DNA of 64,000 bases from Candidatus Eisenbacteria bacterium. Its GTDB lineage: Bacteria; Eisenbacteria; RBG-16-71-46; JACRLI01. Below are positions 7,464 to 16,430 of the stretch, piece after piece. Both the position numbers and the translations under genes were made by a program. Positions within the stretch are counted from its first letter, which is position 1; each line of letters opens with the position of its first letter. The notes below the pieces were generated by a model that saw only the letters and a list, made by a program, of their open reading frames with translations, had not been told where the DNA came from and ran no database searches. The stretch covers positions 1 to 64,000 of the forward strand of contig JACRLI010000021.1 of NCBI GenBank assembly GCA_016235265.1. The letters run 5' to 3'.

Positions 7464-10437
7464 AGATCACCACCGCCCCGGTGCCTGCGCCCGACTTCAC
7501 GGCGGTCGCCAGGTCCGGGAGGTACGGCGCCGGCGGCATCGAAGGCTGGACCCCGAAATTGAAGTCGCCCACGACCAGGGCCGGCGTCCAGTACGGCTGC
7601 GCGCCCGCGCTGGGGTCCGTCCCGCCTCCCAGGATCCACCCGCCGGTCACCGTGTCGTAGATGCGCGTGCCTCCGGAGTATCCGCCGCTCGTGCCTTCGT
7701 AGCCGATCGCGACGTCGGGGTTGGGATCGCCGCCCAGGTTGGCCACCACCAACGATTGGACCTGCCCGGGGGTGGGCACCGTCTCGATGTGCGAGAAGTT
7801 CATCGACCCGTCCCCCCGGTAGTACTCGATGTTGCCGCTCGCGGCCCCGGTGATGGTTCCCGCCACTATGTCCGGGTGGCCGTCAAGGTTCATGTCCCCG
7901 ACCTGCACCGCCGTCACCTGTCCCGCCAGCGTGGTGCTCCACGCGAGATGCAGCCGGCTGCCGTGCGTCCTGCCCGTGCCCTGGAACGCCAGGATCTGGC
8001 CGGTGTAGGGACCGGTCCGCGTGCCGACCACGAGGTCGGCCACGCCATCGCCATTCAGGTCGGCCAGGGCCATGGATTTCACGCTGCCGATGACGCCGCC
8101 GGGGATGTTGCCCGAGGGCGGGAACGACTCATCCCGCTCGAACTCGGGAGTCGCCCCGCCTTCGCTGAGCCACAACTCGATCGTTCCATGGTCGATGGGG
8201 CTCGTGGTGCCGACCAGGATGTCCGGATCCGCGGAGCCGCCGAGGTCTGCGATCGCGACCGCGCTCACGTCCCCGTGGTCCGCCGACGTGTAGTACACCG
8301 GCGCGGAAGGCAGGTAGCCCAGATTGCCGGAGCTGTTCTGGTTGAACCAGACGGCGAAGTTCCCGGCGCTGCTGTAGGCGAGGCCGGTCACCACGTCCTG
8401 CCGTTCCGTGGGTGTGGCGCCATCCAGGCTGCCGGTGGCGATGGCCAGCACCGAGGCCATGGCGTCGCGCACGTAGTCCGCCGACGCGGTGTAGAGCGGG
8501 GTGGCGGGGTACTGGTTGAACCACACGCTCAGGTTGGAGCTGCTGATGCGTTCGGATCCCAGCACCAGGTCCAGGTCCCGGTGGCTCTTGGTGGCCCACT
8601 GGTTGTCGTTCCCGGACCAGTCCTTCTCCAGCAGGTCGGCCGTGCCCAGCGAGAGCACGCGGCTGGCGTTGAGCGTGATCACCGTGTAGGAGTTGGCGCC
8701 GAAATCGTAGGGGCCGGCGGTGTCCCTCGCCGCGACGTAGAACATGCCGCGGCTGGTGCCGGCGGTCGGATAGAAGCCCGGGGGCGGCGCGAAGGCCACC
8801 TGGTAGGGCGGGTAGTGCGACGAGGCGTTCGACGGCACGGTGATCACGTATCCGCCCTGCGCGTCTGTGTTCTGCCACGCCACCACCGAGCCGTCCATGC
8901 CGTTCAGGACCGCCACCCACACGTTGGCGATACCGCTTTCCCCCAGGTTCATGGAACCGTTGCGGTTGGCGTCGCGGAACACGTGTCCCTGGAAGTAGCC
9001 GGTGGTGACCGGCTTGAAGCCCCACACGGCGGTGGCGTACCCGCCGTGGGTCATGGTGACGGACACCGGATTGGCGGTGGTGGCCACCGTGGTATCCGGG
9101 CCCCTCGCCAGCACCGGGAAGGTGCCCGGCGGAAGGAAGTGCGCCGCGGCGCCGCGCGAGTCGGTGAGCACCGTCTGCCCGTTGGCGGTGATGGACACGC
9201 CGGCCAGGCCGGTTTCCCCGGGCTCCCACACGCCGTTGCCATTCGCATCGAGGTACGCCGAATCGGCCAGCGTGCCACCCTGCAGGGCGGTGTCGGGGAA
9301 GTCGTGACGCGTGTTCGAGGGGTGCGCGACCAGGTTCACGGTGAAGGTGTCCGCCGCGGAGGGCGCAAACCCCGGTGGAGCCTGGGCCTGCAGGACGTAC
9401 GCGCCGGGGGTGGTGACGAACATGAAGTATCCGCGCGCGTCCGTGCGGGTGACCTGGGCGCTGCCCAGGCGCACGATGGCGCTGCGCACCCCGGAATCCG
9501 GCGGCGCCTCAAAGCTCAGGTCGCCGTTCACGTCGGAGTAGACGTAGCCGTCCACCACGAACATGACCTTGGTGCCCTGCGGCTTGTTGCGCAGCGTGCC
9601 CACCGAGGAGCCCAGCGTGACGGTGCGCAATTCCCCCTGCGCGTCGCGCTTGCGGGCCGCGGTCGAGATCCGCACGTCCACCCGGGAGATGCGGTCCAGG
9701 TCGTTCGCGGCCACCGGGCCGCCGCTCCAGTCGTACGGCGTGCTGCTCCCCCCGACGAAGACGGTGATCAGGGGCGTCCCGGCCGGCAGGTGCACCACCG
9801 CGACCGCCTCGGGCGAGCCACCGTTGTTGCCGGCGACGGGCACCGAACCGGAGCTGTCGCCGTAGACCTGGCGCACCAGCAGGTAGGCGTCCGGGTCGGT
9901 CACCCCGCGCAGGGCCTGCTGTGCCAGCGGGTCGGCCCGGTCGTCGGCATTCACCAGCCCGTCGTCGTTCACGTCCAGCGTGTAGCGGATCAGCTCCGCC
10001 CCGGTGCGGTACTTCAGCGTCGGAAGGTAGCTGCCCGCCAGCGTGGCGGGCTGCGGCGCGCCCGCCGGGTCGAAGGCCTGCGGGGCCCCGAGCCGGACCG
10101 CGGCGGTGTCCGGGTACGGGTTGAGGTTGGCCACGATGATCAACTCGGTGGCCGAGGCATAGGCGAACGCGGGCTGAGGCGGCGAGGCGTTCTGGTCGGC
10201 GCCGTAGCCGGCGCACCGGATGTCGCGCGTGACCAGGTCCAGGGCGCTGCGAGCTTCGTGCTGCGCCTCGGCCAGGTTGCTCTGCTCGGTGAACACCCTG
10301 CGGGTGCTGGTGACGAAGCCGAAGAGCGCCACCACCGCGATGCCGAGAACCACCAGGGTGATGAGCAGCTCCACCAGCGTGAACCCGCGCGCGGTCCGCC
10401 ACCGCGGCGCGGATGGCGCCCTACTGGGGGCGGACAT
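7453..10437 (-). CDS. pilW: Giant PilW-like minor pilin fused to SdrD-B-like repeats and an FG-GAP beta-propeller
   Basis: The 994-residue protein starts as a prepilin: a basic leader, cleavage after G18 in ARG|FTLVELLITLVVLG with Glu at +5, then the PilW-type helix. PilW proteins are normally 200-350 residues. Here, after the pilin-like head, come SdrD-B-like beta modules (GYVYSDVNGDLSFEAP, AYLDANGNGVWEPGETGLAG, VFRDANRNGSMNLGESGIAN). The last ~400 residues carry at least five FG-GAP/VCBS blade motifs (DLNGDGVADLVVGT, DMNLDGHPDIVAGT, NLGGDPNPDVAIG). Such motifs bind calcium and build integrin-like beta-propellers. It overlaps pilV by 17 bases and pilX by 11. ATG 10437 was chosen because it gives a short leader; an earlier in-frame ATG at 10473 is possible. 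A role as pilus-tip adhesin is an inference. Confidence 0.82.
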   Translation of the reverse strand: MSAPSRAPSAPRWRTARGFTLVELLITLVVLGIAVVALFGFVTSTRRVFTEQSNLAEAQHEARSALDLVTRDIRCAGYGADQNASPPQPAFAYASATELIIVANLNPYPDTAAVRLGAPQAFDPAGAPQPATLAGSYLPTLKYRTGAELIRYTLDVNDDGLVNADDRADPLAQQALRGVTDPDAYLLVRQVYGDSSGSVPVAGNNGGSPEAVAVVHLPAGTPLITVFVGGSSTPYDWSGGPVAANDLDRISRVDVRISTAARKRDAQGELRTVTLGSSVGTLRNKPQGTKVMFVVDGYVYSDVNGDLSFEAPPDSGVRSAIVRLGSAQVTRTDARGYFMFVTTPGAYVLQAQAPPGFAPSAADTFTVNLVAHPSNTRHDFPDTALQGGTLADSAYLDANGNGVWEPGETGLAGVSITANGQTVLTDSRGAAAHFLPPGTFPVLARGPDTTVATTANPVSVTMTHGGYATAVWGFKPVTTGYFQGHVFRDANRNGSMNLGESGIANVWVAVLNGMDGSVVAWQNTDAQGGYVITVPSNASSHYPPYQVAFAPPPGFYPTAGTSRGMFYVAARDTAGPYDFGANSYTVITLNASRVLSLGTADLLEKDWSGNDNQWATKSHRDLDLVLGSERISSSNLSVWFNQYPATPLYTASADYVRDAMASVLAIATGSLDGATPTERQDVVTGLAYSSAGNFAVWFNQNSSGNLGYLPSAPVYYTSADHGDVSAVAIADLGGSADPDILVGTTSPIDHGTIELWLSEGGATPEFERDESFPPSGNIPGGVIGSVKSMALADLNGDGVADLVVGTRTGPYTGQILAFQGTGRTHGSRLHLAWSTTLAGQVTAVQVGDMNLDGHPDIVAGTITGAASGNIEYYRGDGSMNFSHIETVPTPGQVQSLVVANLGGDPNPDVAIGYEGTSGGYSGGTRIYDTVTGGWILGGGTDPSAGAQPYWTPALVVGDFNFGVQPSMPPAPYLPDLATAVKSGAGTGAVVIYVR

Positions 10438-10813
10438 ACGACACCACCAGGAGGGAATCATCCAGGGACTCATGCCAGCGCACCACGACCGTGACCATCT
10501 TCACTCCATTCATCGAGCCCGTCATGTTCGCCACCAGGTAACGGGTCGCCAGCGCCGGCTCGGCGGCCACCGGGTCGTACCCGGAGGCCGGGTGCGCGCC
10601 GGCGGTGAGGGCGGGGCTGGTGGCATCCAGGGTCCGGAGCTGTTCGAGTGTCTGCTGGACTGCGAAGGAGGCCGAGGCGACCTTCTTGGCCTTCCGGATC
10701 TCGCTCGTGCCGCGGGGGAACATGCCCGAAACGGCGACGATCCCCACGGCGAGGACCGTGAGGGCGATCATCACCTCGACGAGGCTGAAGCCGCGGGTGC
10801 CGTCCCGGGTCAT
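10421..10813 (-). CDS. pilV: PilV-like minor pilin
   Basis: The 130-residue protein has a textbook type III prepilin leader: MTRDGTRG|FSLVEVMIALTVLAVG, with cleavage after Gly and Glu at +5. A short C-terminal head ends in VVVRWHESLDDSLLVVSY. Length and position (after fimT, before pilW) fit PilV, one of the minor pilins that prime type IV pilus assembly at the inner membrane. Its ATG overlaps the fimT stop by 4 bases (ATGA), and its stop lies inside pilW. No Cys pair is present, so the head is not held by a disulphide. Confidence 0.87.
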   Translation of the reverse strand: MTRDGTRGFSLVEVMIALTVLAVGIVAVSGMFPRGTSEIRKAKKVASASFAVQQTLEQLRTLDATSPALTAGAHPASGYDPVAAEPALATRYLVANMTGSMNGVKMVTVVVRWHESLDDSLLVVSYVRPQ

Positions 10814-11313
10814 GGGTTGCTCACCCTCCCCGAGAGGCTCACGCCGATGGTGTCGAAGGTGCCCGCGGCTCCGGCCAGGATCACCTGGCCGTTGGCCGGT
10901 GTCCTTCCATCGGCGCTGAAGATGAACCGGCTTCCCGGGGAGGGCGCCTCCACGCGGCAGAAGCCCACGTAGTGCGACATCTCGATCCAGGGCCCCACGC
11001 TGTCGGTGGTCGGATCCACCACCCGGTAGCGCGCGCCAGCGGAATCCACCTGCACGCCATAGCGCGCGGAGCGCGAGATGGCCACCTGGCGCGCCAGCTT
11101 CAACTGGCCGGCGAGGCGCATGGACTCCGCGGGCAGGGCCGTGGACTGGCGATAGTGAAGGAACGCGGGGATTCCGAAGGTGAGCAGGATGCCGGCGAGG
11201 GTGAGCGTGAACATCAGCTCGACGAGGGAGAAGCCGGACTGTCCTGGAGCGCCGGGCAGCCGCTCGGGCGGCTGTGGGTGAATGGACCGCATCTGCACGC
11301 CGACCACAGGCAT
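10810..11313 (-). CDS. fimT: FimT/GspH-like minor pseudopilin
   Basis: The 167-residue product has the prepilin motif SG|FSLVELMFTLTLAGILLTFG with Glu at +5, followed by AESMRLAGQLKLARQVAISRS-like helix residues typical of GspH/FimT. The head is short and beta-rich. It opens the minor-pilin operon. The start is not settled: ATG 11313 has GGGAG directly abutting it, and ATG 11292 gives a shorter leader but no clear ribosome-binding site. FimT/GspH proteins sit at the tip complex of type IV pili or type II secretion pseudopili, and some FimT proteins bind DNA. Confidence 0.85.
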   Translation of the reverse strand: MPVVGVQMRSIHPQPPERLPGAPGQSGFSLVELMFTLTLAGILLTFGIPAFLHYRQSTALPAESMRLAGQLKLARQVAISRSARYGVQVDSAGARYRVVDPTTDSVGPWIEMSHYVGFCRVEAPSPGSRFIFSADGRTPANGQVILAGAAGTFDTIGVSLSGRVSNP

Positions 11314-11840
11314 CTCCCAGGCGGCGATGGCGGGAGCCCCGGGGCTCGGGGATGATCGCCTCTACCGTACTCTCATTATCGGCACCTGGCGCGAAACCTT
11401 GACCCTGGAAGCGCTTTCGGGGGATCGGTGGAGCCGAAGTCGAAGATCCCCGCTCCGGGATTCCGCGTGCGGAGGCGAATCTCCCGCCGAAAGGTCGAAT
11501 CGAAACAGGCAGCCTCGGAACCACATGATCGGATTGTACTGACTTGGCCCCGCCACGGGAGCGCGACGCAGTCGCTGGCCCGGCGGGGCCAGGTCGTTTT
11601 CGGTTCCGGGGGCGTGCCCCGGACGTCGCCCCGGGCGGCGTATCCCGCAGCGGTGCCTTCTGCTAGAATGCCGCGACGGGCCCGGATTCGAGCCCCGGAT
11701 CCGTGGCCGCCGGCCAGGCCCCCGGTCCCTTCCGGCCCGCCGGCGATGGCCCGGAGAATCCGGGAACCGGCGCCGCCGTGGGCGCCTACTACAACATGGC
11801 TACCCCGTCGCCCCGTCCGGACCTTGAGAGAGGACTCTCC
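11314..11840. other. Divergent intergenic region, 527 bases
   Basis: This gap separates the minor-pilin operon (leftward) from the M6 protease gene (rightward). A minus-strand GATAAT at 11386-11391 could be the -10 of the pilin operon, but I see no convincing -35. The rightward side has an extended -10 (11661-11669). No gene was recognised; the open frames through it are G+C-driven. Confidence 0.5.
11661..11669 (+). promoter_or_regulatory. Extended -10 upstream of the M6 protease gene
   Basis: TGCTAGAAT is an extended -10 (TG-N-TAGAAT) in an otherwise very G+C-rich region. No good -35 is present, which extended -10 promoters tolerate. It implies an unusually long leader of about 165 bases. 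Confidence 0.4.
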
Positions 11841-14800
11841 ATGCGCACGATCCGGCTCCTGCCGGTGCTCCTGCTGACGCTTGCCCTCACGACGCTGCCC
11901 GGGGCTGCCCCGGGCGCGGCAGCCGCTGCAAGACAGAATCGCATTTCCATCGTGCCCGGCGGCCCGCACGTGCCACCTGCCGCGCTGGCGCCCGACCTGC
12001 GCCGGCTCGCGGAGCGCCGCCAGCTCATGGAGCAGGTGCGCATGGTGGCCGGTGACCTGCCGGTTCCAGCCCCGGGCTCGCTCGACCCGCTCGCCCGCGC
12101 GCGCCGCGCTCGCTCGCTCGGGGCGGAGCGCTTCACCGCGGCGCACCCCGAGACCATCCGGGTGCTGGGCCTGCGCGTGGACTTCCTGCGTGATTCCGTG
12201 GAGGCCCAGACCACCGGCAACGGCAGGTTCGACCTCGAGCCCGACTCCACGGTGGTGATTGACCCGCCGCCCCACGACCGCAACTACTTCATGGCGCACA
12301 TGAAGGCGCTGTCCAACTTCTACCGGGCGCAATCCTACGGCTCGGTGGTGATCACCTACGACGTGTACCCGAAGAGCGACACCGGCGCGTACCACCTGCG
12401 CGACGTCGCCGACTACGGCCCGTGGGAGTTCTCGCAGGACATCGTGCCGCAGATCCACCGCTACGTGCGCGACGCCATGCACAGGGCCTCCGAGGACCCG
12501 GACATTCACTGGAAGAGGTTCGATCGGATCATCATCTTCCACGCGGGCGCGGACTTCCAGACCGACGTGCGCCAGAACAGCGCCTACGACATCCCCTCGC
12601 TGACCTTTTTCATGGATTCCAGCAACGCGGTGCGCGTGTACGACCGCGCATCCAGCGACACGCTGTGGGTATTTCACACCACGCTGATCCCCGAGTCGTC
12701 CTCGCAGGACGGGCTGATCGGGGCCATCAACGGGGTGATGGCGCACGAGTTCGGCCACCTGCTGCGCGCCAACGGGCCGATCATCCAGCCCGACCTGTAC
12801 AACACTTCGAGCGGCATGCCGGCGGTGGGCACCTGGAGCCTGCACGACTCGGGTAACTTCCTGGGCACGCGCGTGGGGACTCCCGACGGGGAGATCTACG
12901 CGGTGGGGCTGGTGCCGGGCTCCGACGACGTGTGGTCCAAGTGGGTGGCGCTCTACCCGGATGCCATGCGCCCGGTGGAGTTCGAGGGCCCGGACACCAC
13001 CGTCACGTTGCGGGCGGCGGAGAACGACCCCGGCTTCGTGTACCTGCCGGTCTCCCAGGACGAGTACTTCCTGCTCGAGAACCGCCAGCAGGAGCCCGAC
13101 GCGGCGCCCGGCGACACGTTGTTCCTCAAGTCCGACTCGCTGAGCGGCGTGGTCCTGGGCCCGGCGCGCAAGCGCATCGCGGGCGGCGACACCACCGTGG
13201 TGCTCACCAACGAGTTCGACGTGCTGCAGCCCGCCTCGGGCATCCTGTGCTTCCACGTGGACAACAGCGTGCTGGACCTGCGCGGCGTGAACGTGCCGGC
13301 CGACAGCGGGTTCAACACCAACCCGCGGCGGCTGAGCATCGCGCTGATCCAGGGCGACGGCAGTCAGTCGCTGGGCGACGGCGGCTCACCCTACTACCAG
13401 GGCGGCCCGTTCGACCCGTTCGCGGTGGGCAACTTCGGCGCGTCGCTGCCGGAGGACGGCCGGCCCTCGTCGCGCGGCAACTCCGGCGGTCTCACCGGCG
13501 TGTCCTTCGAGGTGCTCGACCCGCCGGGCCCCGCCATGCGCGTGCGCATCCGCCGCAGCCGCGCCATCGCCGGATGGCCGGTGCCCACCTTCTACGAGGA
13601 CTACTTCGAGCCCGGCGCCGCCGCGGCTGCGGACCTCAACGGCGACGGCAGGCAGGAGTACTACGCCGCCGCGCGTCACGGGCGGATCCTGGGCTACACC
13701 CGCTTCGGGCGCCCGGTGCCCGACGTGGAGGGCAACTTCCCGCTGGCCGACCGGCCCTTCGAGTTCGAGCCGGAGCTGCTCACCATGCCGGGCTGGGGCC
13801 CGAACGGCCGCGACGCCATCGTGGGTGAGTGGCGCGACTCCAGCATCGCCGGAACGCCGCGCAGCCTTGCGGCCTACGACATCAACGGCCCGATGGAGAA
13901 CTTCCCCGCGGGACCGGTGGGGCTTACCACGCCGCCGGTGCGCTACGGGGACAAGGTGCTGGCGGGTGGCGCGGACGGGAACGTGTGGATGTTCGAGAAG
14001 ACCGGGACTGCGACGCCCATCGGCTCCGCGATCGACGCCAGCAATGGCGGCCGTGCGATCCAGGGGCGCCTGCTGGTTGGCAAGTACGGCCCGGGCGGCA
14101 CGGACGCGGTGATCGCGGCCAACTCCTCGGGCGGATACACCGCGGGTTTCCGCGTGCTCAGCCTCGCCGGGCTGGGGAGTGGCACGCCACCGGCCTCCCC
14201 CGCCGCGTCGCAGACTCCGCCAACCCCGCCGCCGCTGCCGCCACTGCCCGAAGGCAGTCGTTTCCACCGCCCGGTGCTCCTCGGCGCGTACGCGGACACC
14301 TCCGCGACAGCGGAGCCCGTGGTGATCGTTGTGGACTCCACGGGCTGGATCGGCGCGTTCCGGTTGAGCGCGAACCCCCCAGGCGGTTGGAATTGGAACT
14401 GTAGTGTCGCTGACTGCCCGTGGGTTTCCGCCTACAACCTCCTCCCCGGCTTCCCCTGCCGGCTCCCCAGCCCCCCCGCGGGCATCGCCACGCTGGGCGA
14501 CATCTCCGGCGACGGCCGGCCGTGCGTCCTGGTGCAGTGCCAGGACGGGAAGCTCTACGCCGTGGGCATGGACGGACGGCCGCTGCCGGGCTTCCCCGCG
14601 CGGCTGCCCGAGGGCCGGGCGCCGGTGCCGGGATCGGCGGCGCTGCAGTACCGCACGCTCGCCGGCGAGCCGCGCATCCTGGTCGCCACCACCTCGGGTG
14701 ACCTGGTGGGCGTAAACCCCGCCGGCAAGGTGGTGCAGGGCTTCCCTCGCGCGGTCGCCGGTGACTGGGGCACGGGCTGCTTCTTCGTGCCCGGGGAGCG

Positions 14801-15248
14801 CGGCAACACCTGGCTGCTGGCGATTGGCGGCGGCGGCGGTTGGAGCCTGGACAGCCTGCCGGGCGTGCCGCGCGGCAACTGGGTCAGCGGCGGCCCCGGC
14901 GTGGACGAGGCGCGCACCGGCTTCCTGCCCCGCACGCGCATGGGCCCGCCCCGGCCGGTCTCGCAGTACGCCGACCTCGGGAACTTCCGGGCCTATCCCA
15001 ACCCGCTGCGCATCGCGCAGCAGAACGAGCTACGCGTGAGTTTCGAGCTGACGCGCTCCGCCCCGGTGCGCGTGCGCCTGTTCGACCTCAAGGGCAGGAT
15101 CGTCTCCCAGGCGTGGTGGCAGGGCCACCCGGCCGTCAACGTGGTGGCGCTGCCCGCATCGCAAGTGGGCTCGGGGCTGTACCACGTGGAAGTCACCGTC
15201 GAGGGGACGGCCCTGCGGATGGTGACCCCCGTCGCCGTGGTGCGTTAG
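11841..15248 (+). CDS. Secreted M6-like metalloprotease with FG-GAP segment and Por-type tail
   Basis: This 1135-residue protein has a signal peptide (TIRLLPVLLLTLALTTLPGA). A zinc metalloprotease domain carries HEFGH at residues 302-306 (GVMAHEFGHLLRANG) and resembles the M6/immune-inhibitor-A group; upstream is IIIFHAGADFQTDVRQ. The middle contains an FG-GAP-like motif (AADLNGDGRQEYYAAARHG) and a second one near DISGDGRPCVLVQC, suggesting a beta-propeller. The C-terminus is a sorting/Ig tail (YPNPLRIAQQNEL, VRLFDLKGRIVSQ, GLYHVEV). ATG 11841 is preceded by GAGAGAGG. It would act outside the cell or at its surface on protein substrates. It is separated by 20 bases from the next gene. Confidence 0.85.
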   Translation: MRTIRLLPVLLLTLALTTLPGAAPGAAAAARQNRISIVPGGPHVPPAALAPDLRRLAERRQLMEQVRMVAGDLPVPAPGSLDPLARARRARSLGAERFTAAHPETIRVLGLRVDFLRDSVEAQTTGNGRFDLEPDSTVVIDPPPHDRNYFMAHMKALSNFYRAQSYGSVVITYDVYPKSDTGAYHLRDVADYGPWEFSQDIVPQIHRYVRDAMHRASEDPDIHWKRFDRIIIFHAGADFQTDVRQNSAYDIPSLTFFMDSSNAVRVYDRASSDTLWVFHTTLIPESSSQDGLIGAINGVMAHEFGHLLRANGPIIQPDLYNTSSGMPAVGTWSLHDSGNFLGTRVGTPDGEIYAVGLVPGSDDVWSKWVALYPDAMRPVEFEGPDTTVTLRAAENDPGFVYLPVSQDEYFLLENRQQEPDAAPGDTLFLKSDSLSGVVLGPARKRIAGGDTTVVLTNEFDVLQPASGILCFHVDNSVLDLRGVNVPADSGFNTNPRRLSIALIQGDGSQSLGDGGSPYYQGGPFDPFAVGNFGASLPEDGRPSSRGNSGGLTGVSFEVLDPPGPAMRVRIRRSRAIAGWPVPTFYEDYFEPGAAAAADLNGDGRQEYYAAARHGRILGYTRFGRPVPDVEGNFPLADRPFEFEPELLTMPGWGPNGRDAIVGEWRDSSIAGTPRSLAAYDINGPMENFPAGPVGLTTPPVRYGDKVLAGGADGNVWMFEKTGTATPIGSAIDASNGGRAIQGRLLVGKYGPGGTDAVIAANSSGGYTAGFRVLSLAGLGSGTPPASPAASQTPPTPPPLPPLPEGSRFHRPVLLGAYADTSATAEPVVIVVDSTGWIGAFRLSANPPGGWNWNCSVADCPWVSAYNLLPGFPCRLPSPPAGIATLGDISGDGRPCVLVQCQDGKLYAVGMDGRPLPGFPARLPEGRAPVPGSAALQYRTLAGEPRILVATTSGDLVGVNPAGKVVQGFPRAVAGDWGTGCFFVPGERGNTWLLAIGGGGGWSLDSLPGVPRGNWVSGGPGVDEARTGFLPRTRMGPPRPVSQYADLGNFRAYPNPLRIAQQNELRVSFELTRSAPVRVRLFDLKGRIVSQAWWQGHPAVNVVALPASQVGSGLYHVEVTVEGTALRMVTPVAVVR

Positions 15249-15268
15249 CCGAGACCGGTGCGCTGAAT

Positions 15269-16420
15269 GTGAAGCTGCGCTTCCTGGAGTCCGAGACCGG
15301 CCGGCGCGTGCGTCGCGCGCTGGCGGACACGCCCGACATGATGCTGGTGGGCGGGGCGGTCCGCGACGCGCTCCTGGACGTGGATCCGGTCAACCTGGAC
15401 CTGTGGGCGCACGACCCCGCCGCGGCGCGCGCCGCACTGGGCATGGAGTTCGGCGCCCCGCACGCCGGCGCCACGCGCTGGGACGCCTTCCGCTGGGACC
15501 ACCTTCCCCTGCCGCTGCGCCTCGACTCCGGCTCCCGCGACCTTGAAGCCAACCTCCGCTCCCGCGACTTCACCGTGAACGCCATGGCGCTGCCGCTGCG
15601 CGGCGCCGCGGAAGTGCGGCTGGTGGACCCGCTGCACGGCGCGCTGGATGTCGCCGACCGTCGCCTCCGCCCCGTCGTCTCCAACTCCTGCGAGGTGGAC
15701 CCCACCCGCTGGCTGCGCGCCGGCCGCCTGGCCGCCACGCGAAATCTCAGGACCGACATCTCGCTGAAGATGGCCGCAGAGCGGGCGCGCGCCCGCCAGC
15801 CGCTGCTCCACGGCGTCTCGACGCTGGTGCGGCGCTCGGAGTTGCTGGCGGCGCTTTCCTGCCCGCACCGCGCCGAGGGTCTGCGCTGGATGCACGAGGT
15901 GGGGCTGCTGGGAGAACTGGTGGCCCCGTGGGCGGAGCTGGCGGCCCGGCGCGACCCGGACCTCGGGGGACGCGCGCCCGACGAGTTCTCGATCGCCTGC
16001 GTGGACGCGCTGCACCACGAGCGGTGGGCGGCGGTGCTGGAGCCCGCGCTGCTGCAGGCCATCTGCCGCCGCCTGGACGAACCGGTGGCCGCGGGGCTGG
16101 GAGGCTGGACGCTCACCGCGCTGGCGCTGTGGCTGCGCCGCCTGGCGCCCGTGGCCGACGTGGCGGCCGACCTGGGCACGCTGGCGCTTCACGGGCTGGG
16201 GTTTCCGTTCGAGGAGCTGCGGGCGGTGAGCCGGCTGGTGCTGGCCCGCAACTGGCTGGATCAGCCTGGACCGCTGGGCCCCGGCGGCCTGGAGGCGCAC
16301 GCCGCGGTGGCCGACCTGTGCGTCCGCGAGGCGCTTCACGGAGTGGATTCCCCGCAGCTGCGGGAGGCGGGGGAATGCGCCTGTCGTGAGCTGCCCGCCT
16401 ACCTGCCGCCCGCGGCGTGA
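15269..16420 (+). CDS. CCA-adding enzyme / poly(A) polymerase-like protein with altered active site
   Basis: The 383-residue protein has the class II tRNA nucleotidyltransferase head: MLVGGAVRDALL, then RSRDFTVNAMALPLRG, then DPTRWLRAGRLA. Members add CCA to tRNA 3' ends or poly(A) to RNA. In the catalytic motif normally read D-x-D after GGAVRDALL-N5, this protein has N42-L-D44, so the first metal-binding Asp is Asn. The family ERxxxE region is also degraded (LVRRSELLAAL). The C-terminal half is poorly conserved. The start is a GTG at 15269, 20 bases after the protease stop, with a weak ribosome-binding site. It may be catalytically altered, or a paralogue of a functional enzyme elsewhere. 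Confidence 0.8.
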   Translation: MKLRFLESETGRRVRRALADTPDMMLVGGAVRDALLDVDPVNLDLWAHDPAAARAALGMEFGAPHAGATRWDAFRWDHLPLPLRLDSGSRDLEANLRSRDFTVNAMALPLRGAAEVRLVDPLHGALDVADRRLRPVVSNSCEVDPTRWLRAGRLAATRNLRTDISLKMAAERARARQPLLHGVSTLVRRSELLAALSCPHRAEGLRWMHEVGLLGELVAPWAELAARRDPDLGGRAPDEFSIACVDALHHERWAAVLEPALLQAICRRLDEPVAAGLGGWTLTALALWLRRLAPVADVAADLGTLALHGLGFPFEELRAVSRLVLARNWLDQPGPLGPGGLEAHAAVADLCVREALHGVDSPQLREAGECACRELPAYLPPAA

Positions 16421-16430
16421 GCGCCGGTCC

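Noticed and set aside
7222..10494. A 1090-codon plus-strand frame opposite pilW
   Set aside because: It is antisense to a protein with clear domains, lacks a ribosome-binding site and has the Val/His/Gly/Arg-rich composition expected of the reverse strand of a G+C-rich gene.
11376..13256. A 626-codon minus-strand frame across the M6 protease start
   Set aside because: Overlaps the protease catalytic domain on the other strand and has no recognisable features.
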